From Alphaproteobacteria bacterium (GTDB taxonomy: Bacteria; Pseudomonadota; Alphaproteobacteria; UBA2136; UBA6156): DNA of 7,637 bases. The notes beneath the pieces were generated by a model, which had not been told where the DNA came from, made no database searches, and saw only the letters and a program-made list of their open reading frames with translations. Location of the stretch: positions 1 to 7,637 of the forward strand of contig JAIXZU010000050.1 in assembly GCA_027489415.1 (NCBI GenBank). The letters run 5' to 3'. This document shows positions 4,976 to 7,637 of this stretch, piece after piece; position 1 is the stretch's first letter, and every line of letters starts with the position of its first letter. The translations under genes were made by a program, and so were the position numbers.

Positions 4976-7417
4976 CTATAATCCTTTGGCCTTGGGTGCG
5001 GTGGCAATGGTTTTACGGCGGCACACGCCCTCCAGCACACAGCGCTCGCAATGGCCGGTGGCCAGTAGTCCCCCACCCGCCATGTCGGGAATCGCCGGAA
5101 AATCCGCCCCGTCAGGGTAAGTCTCCACCAGCCGCGCCACACCGTCCGCTACCGGCGCCAACAAAGCATCCACACCGTTCTTGCCTTTGGCGGTCTCCAC
5201 CCCCAGCGGGTCAGTACCATAACCCCGCAAATGCCAGTATTCCAATCCAGTGACCGCAACGCCATCAGCCGCCTGTTGCAGTAACCAACCCTCAATCGCC
5301 AACTGCGGCCGTTCGCCACTGGCCACTTTGGGCCAGCTCGGCGGCGTACTGGTTTTGTAATCGATAATCACACGCCCCTGTGCCGTCTCCTCCACGCGGT
5401 CCAGCGTCGCGGTCATCGTCACCGGCCCCACCGCATGGGTCAGGCGCTGTTCCACCGCATGCACGCGGCGGCCGTCCGCCAGCCAGCGGTCCACCAGCGC
5501 GGGCGCCAGCTTGGCCACCTTCGCCCGCCAGATAGTCCTTACCACCGCAGGCTCATGCCGCATCTCGAATTCCGCCATCGCCAGCAGGCGGCTCACCGCC
5601 TGTTCCGCCGTCTCATAACTCAGCGCGCCCAGCTCTTTCCCCGCCCGTTCCAACCAGCGGTGCGCCAGCAGTCCGGCGGTGCGCGCATCAGGCGTCGGCG
5701 TCAACGGCTCGGCCTCCGCCAACCTGAGCACACGCTCGCCAATCGCCTTGTACGGGCACGCCAGTAACGCCTCCGTCAGCGTCGCACTCCAGCGCTTCGG
5801 CCACAAATCACCACGCGGCACGAACACCCCCGGCACCTGTCCACTCTTCTGCGCCCGCACCTCATGCAGCAACGCCGCCAGCACGTCATTCAGCCCGTCA
5901 TCACGCCGCAACTGGGGCAGGGTTTCCACAAACCGGCTCCGCACCACATCGCGCCCACCAATCGTCCGCGCCCGCAGCACCCGCACATGGCGGCTACCAC
6001 CTTGCACCACACTTTCAAACTCGGTGCCCATCAGCATCGCCTTGTGCGCCGCGTCTGGCAGCCCCAGCGCGCGCAAATGCGCTTCACTCAACCATGCGTC
6101 GGCACTCAGGCTCGGCCAGCTTCCCTCCACCGCACCGGCGGCAATCACACAGTCAAAATCCAACAGCCGCGCATCCAAAGGTCCGGCCAGTAAAATGCCG
6201 TCACTCACGGGGGCAGGGGGCATCGCGCTCTCCGCCAGCATCAGTCCTATCAGCGCCTGCCAGTCCTCATGGCTTAACCATGCGTCACAGTCTTTCACCA
6301 CATCCAGCGCGGTCAGAATATCATGTGTTCCCGCCATCTCCTCCGGCACCAACCGCGCCATCGCCGCCAGCCATTGCGCGGGCGTGCCGTGCACCATGCC
6401 CCAACTCGACGCCGCCAGCACCGCCCGTCCCGCCGGTGTCTGGTCAAGGCACTGCGCCCCGCTTACCGCCACCCGCAACTCCCAGCGCTCTAAAATACGG
6501 CTCACCCGCTGCAACAGCGCACGGTCAGGGCTCACCACCGCAATCCGGCTTTGCCCCGCCGCCAGCGCCTCGCGCACGCCCAGCGCCGCCAGCCACGCCT
6601 CGTCCCATTCTGTCTCGGCAACCGTCTCCTGCACCTCCGCCGCCACCGTGGCCCCCAGCATCACCAGGGCGTCGTCTTGAAGCCCGATGCCCTGCGCAAA
6701 ACGCGCCACCAGCTCGGCAGTCACCGGCCCCAGCTTGGGCATCACCACACGCCCGCGCTCTGCCGCCACCTTCGCCACACCACGCGCCGCCACGGTGCCA
6801 TCCACAATTCCCGCCACCACGGGAACCCACTGGCAATCTGGGGCATTCAAAATCCGCGCCGCCTCTTCCAACACCGCAGGGTCACTGCCACCGGGCAGGG
6901 TCTCTCCACGCTTCGTAAGCCAGCGCTCAAGGTGTTCCGCCACCGCAATCAGGGTAGCCGCCTGCACGTCCCAGTAACCGGTCAAATGGTCGGGCACACT
7001 CTGCCGCAACGCCCGCACACTCACACCGTGCAGCGCCAAACGGTCTAGCAATCGGTACAACCCGTCCACCCGTTTCCACAACCGCGCACCACTTACCGCC
7101 TGTTGCCCCTCTACGTCCCCGTCATCTTCCATCTCGGAAAGTAAAAAACGGCAGATTTCCAACCTCACACACGCCGCATTCGCCACCGTTTGCCGCTCAA
7201 TCCCCAGCAAATCGGCAAGCTCACCATTGCCTTTCAGCGGCAACACCGCAGGCAGAACCCCCACCACCTCCGCCGCCAAACTGGCTCTCAGCCTTGCTGC
7301 CAGCCGTGCCGTCGGCACAAACACCAGCAAATCTGCCAGCTGACCCTTGTAAGTATCAACAATATAACGGCTTAGGCTCGCGCAAAACCCCGTTCCAACC
7401 GCCAGTCCACCTGCCAC
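4976..7417 (-). CDS. addB: AddB, nuclease and Fe-S subunit of the AddAB complex (compact form)
   Basis: The partner of AddA cuts the other strand and holds the complex together. With the GTG start at 7417 it has 813 residues. The N-terminal helicase-like part (about 1-480) has GLAVGTGFCASL where a Walker A would be, lacking the GK-T/S signature, so it is probably not a working motor. The family feature AAGAVEGSWPSLSADAWLS (about 426-444) is present. The C-terminal nuclease has H586, D673, D686 and K688 (IIDYKT) and PQL at 704-706. Four cysteines expected to bind a 4Fe-4S cluster are C554 (LLACPY) and C790, C793, C799 (HCERC...VCRR). I prefer GTG 7417: GGGAG lies 7 nt upstream, it starts 2 nt after the upstream stop, and the frame before it overlaps the upstream gene and encodes glycine/alanine-rich filler. 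An ATG at 7483 would give 835 residues. Relatives are often near 1000 residues, so this is a short version. Confidence 0.93.
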   Translation of the reverse strand: MAGGLAVGTGFCASLSRYIVDTYKGQLADLLVFVPTARLAARLRASLAAEVVGVLPAVLPLKGNGELADLLGIERQTVANAACVRLEICRFLLSEMEDDGDVEGQQAVSGARLWKRVDGLYRLLDRLALHGVSVRALRQSVPDHLTGYWDVQAATLIAVAEHLERWLTKRGETLPGGSDPAVLEEAARILNAPDCQWVPVVAGIVDGTVAARGVAKVAAERGRVVMPKLGPVTAELVARFAQGIGLQDDALVMLGATVAAEVQETVAETEWDEAWLAALGVREALAAGQSRIAVVSPDRALLQRVSRILERWELRVAVSGAQCLDQTPAGRAVLAASSWGMVHGTPAQWLAAMARLVPEEMAGTHDILTALDVVKDCDAWLSHEDWQALIGLMLAESAMPPAPVSDGILLAGPLDARLLDFDCVIAAGAVEGSWPSLSADAWLSEAHLRALGLPDAAHKAMLMGTEFESVVQGGSRHVRVLRARTIGGRDVVRSRFVETLPQLRRDDGLNDVLAALLHEVRAQKSGQVPGVFVPRGDLWPKRWSATLTEALLACPYKAIGERVLRLAEAEPLTPTPDARTAGLLAHRWLERAGKELGALSYETAEQAVSRLLAMAEFEMRHEPAVVRTIWRAKVAKLAPALVDRWLADGRRVHAVEQRLTHAVGPVTMTATLDRVEETAQGRVIIDYKTSTPPSWPKVASGERPQLAIEGWLLQQAADGVAVTGLEYWHLRGYGTDPLGVETAKGKNGVDALLAPVADGVARLVETYPDGADFPAIPDMAGGGLLATGHCERCVLEGVCRRKTIATAPKAKGL

Positions 7418-7419
7418 TT

Positions 7420-7637
7420 TCAGGCTCCCGCCACCAGCGCACGCGCCAGTTCCAACCCTTGATGCGAGCCAATCTCGCGCCATTCACCTTCATACAGCCA
7501 GCCGTGCATCCGCCCGCGCTCACGTATCTCTTCCCACACCACGTTTAAACTGAACGCCTCCGCCACCTCGCGCATCACCACGCCGGGCTTGGTCACATGC
7601 ACACCGGCAAACACCACATTCCAGCTCTCACGTGGGC
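7420..7637 (-). CDS. murU: Sugar-1-phosphate nucleotidyltransferase, C-terminal part (MurU-like)
   Basis: Only the last 72 residues or so are in the window; the gene continues past the right edge, and the GTG at 7617 is internal. Visible blocks are WNVVFAGVHV, FSLNVVWEEI, a G-R-MHGWLYEGEW stretch and a tail EIGSHQGLELARALV. They match the C-terminus of NTP-transferase enzymes related to MurU, which makes UDP-MurNAc from MurNAc-1-phosphate in peptidoglycan recycling. In Alphaproteobacteria such a gene often sits between a sugar kinase (AmgK type) and addB, which supports the assignment. The usual GTP or STP near the end reads GSH here. The catalytic N-terminal G-rich loop is out of view, so another sugar nucleotidyltransferase of the same fold cannot be excluded. 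Confidence 0.75.
   Translation of the reverse strand, partial: PRESWNVVFAGVHVTKPGVVMREVAEAFSLNVVWEEIRERGRMHGWLYEGEWREIGSHQGLELARALVAGA
7425..7429 (-). promoter_or_regulatory. Ribosome binding site supporting the addB GTG start
   Basis: GGGAG on the minus strand lies in the last codons of the upstream gene, 7 nt before GTG 7417. The upstream stop TGA (7422-7420) falls between the site and the start, an arrangement typical of translational coupling. Confidence 0.7.

Noticed and set aside
1504..7400. Numerous long open frames on the plus strand opposite trxA, addA and addB
   Set aside because: They are shadows of GC-rich genes: low-complexity H/P/R/S/A-rich translations without motifs, while the minus-strand frames encode complete, recognisable families.
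7418..7483. ATG at 7483 as the addB start
   Set aside because: It would overlap the upstream gene by 64 nt and add 22 residues of glycine/alanine-rich filler. GTG 7417 has a well-placed GGGAG and directly follows the upstream stop.

Overview
The window looks like part of an alphaproteobacterial chromosome, moderately GC-rich by eye. The minus strand carries the end of a sugar-1-phosphate nucleotidyltransferase (MurU-like), then addB, addA and trxA. This order is familiar from Alphaproteobacteria. The species cannot be named from the sequence alone.

Right part (7637 down to 1519, minus strand): one tightly packed transcription unit. The murU-like stop and the addB GTG start are 2 nt apart, and addB and addA are separated by 3 nt. 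trxA follows addA after 61 nt with no visible terminator between them. AddA (UvrD/RecB-type helicase plus nuclease) and AddB (degenerate helicase-like scaffold, PD-(D/E)XK nuclease, four-cysteine Fe-S site) together form the AddAB helicase-nuclease. AddAB resects double-strand breaks before RecA loading. All catalytic motifs I would expect are present, although AddB is short for the family. TrxA is a standard 106-residue WCGPC thioredoxin. The promoter of the unit lies beyond the right edge.

Left part (1 to 1282, plus strand): a heptanucleotide tandem repeat at the window edge is followed by two tandem paralogous genes for small, probably four-helix, membrane proteins of unknown function. Each has the same layout: a leader containing a CACGG/CCGTG dyad and GATATC, a GGAG ribosome binding site, a nearly invariant first 20 codons (42 bp identical), a diverged body, a conserved DLRDW motif, a conserved C-terminal tail, and a GC-rich hairpin after the stop.

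The two halves converge on 1283-1518. This stretch holds a clean bidirectional terminator and a 107-nt inverted repeat that folds, as plus-strand RNA, into a hairpin of about 45 pairs. All six non-Watson-Crick pairs in it are G-U on that strand. The hairpin, the heptamer tract and the paralogous cassettes are the parts of the window that ordinary annotation does not explain.
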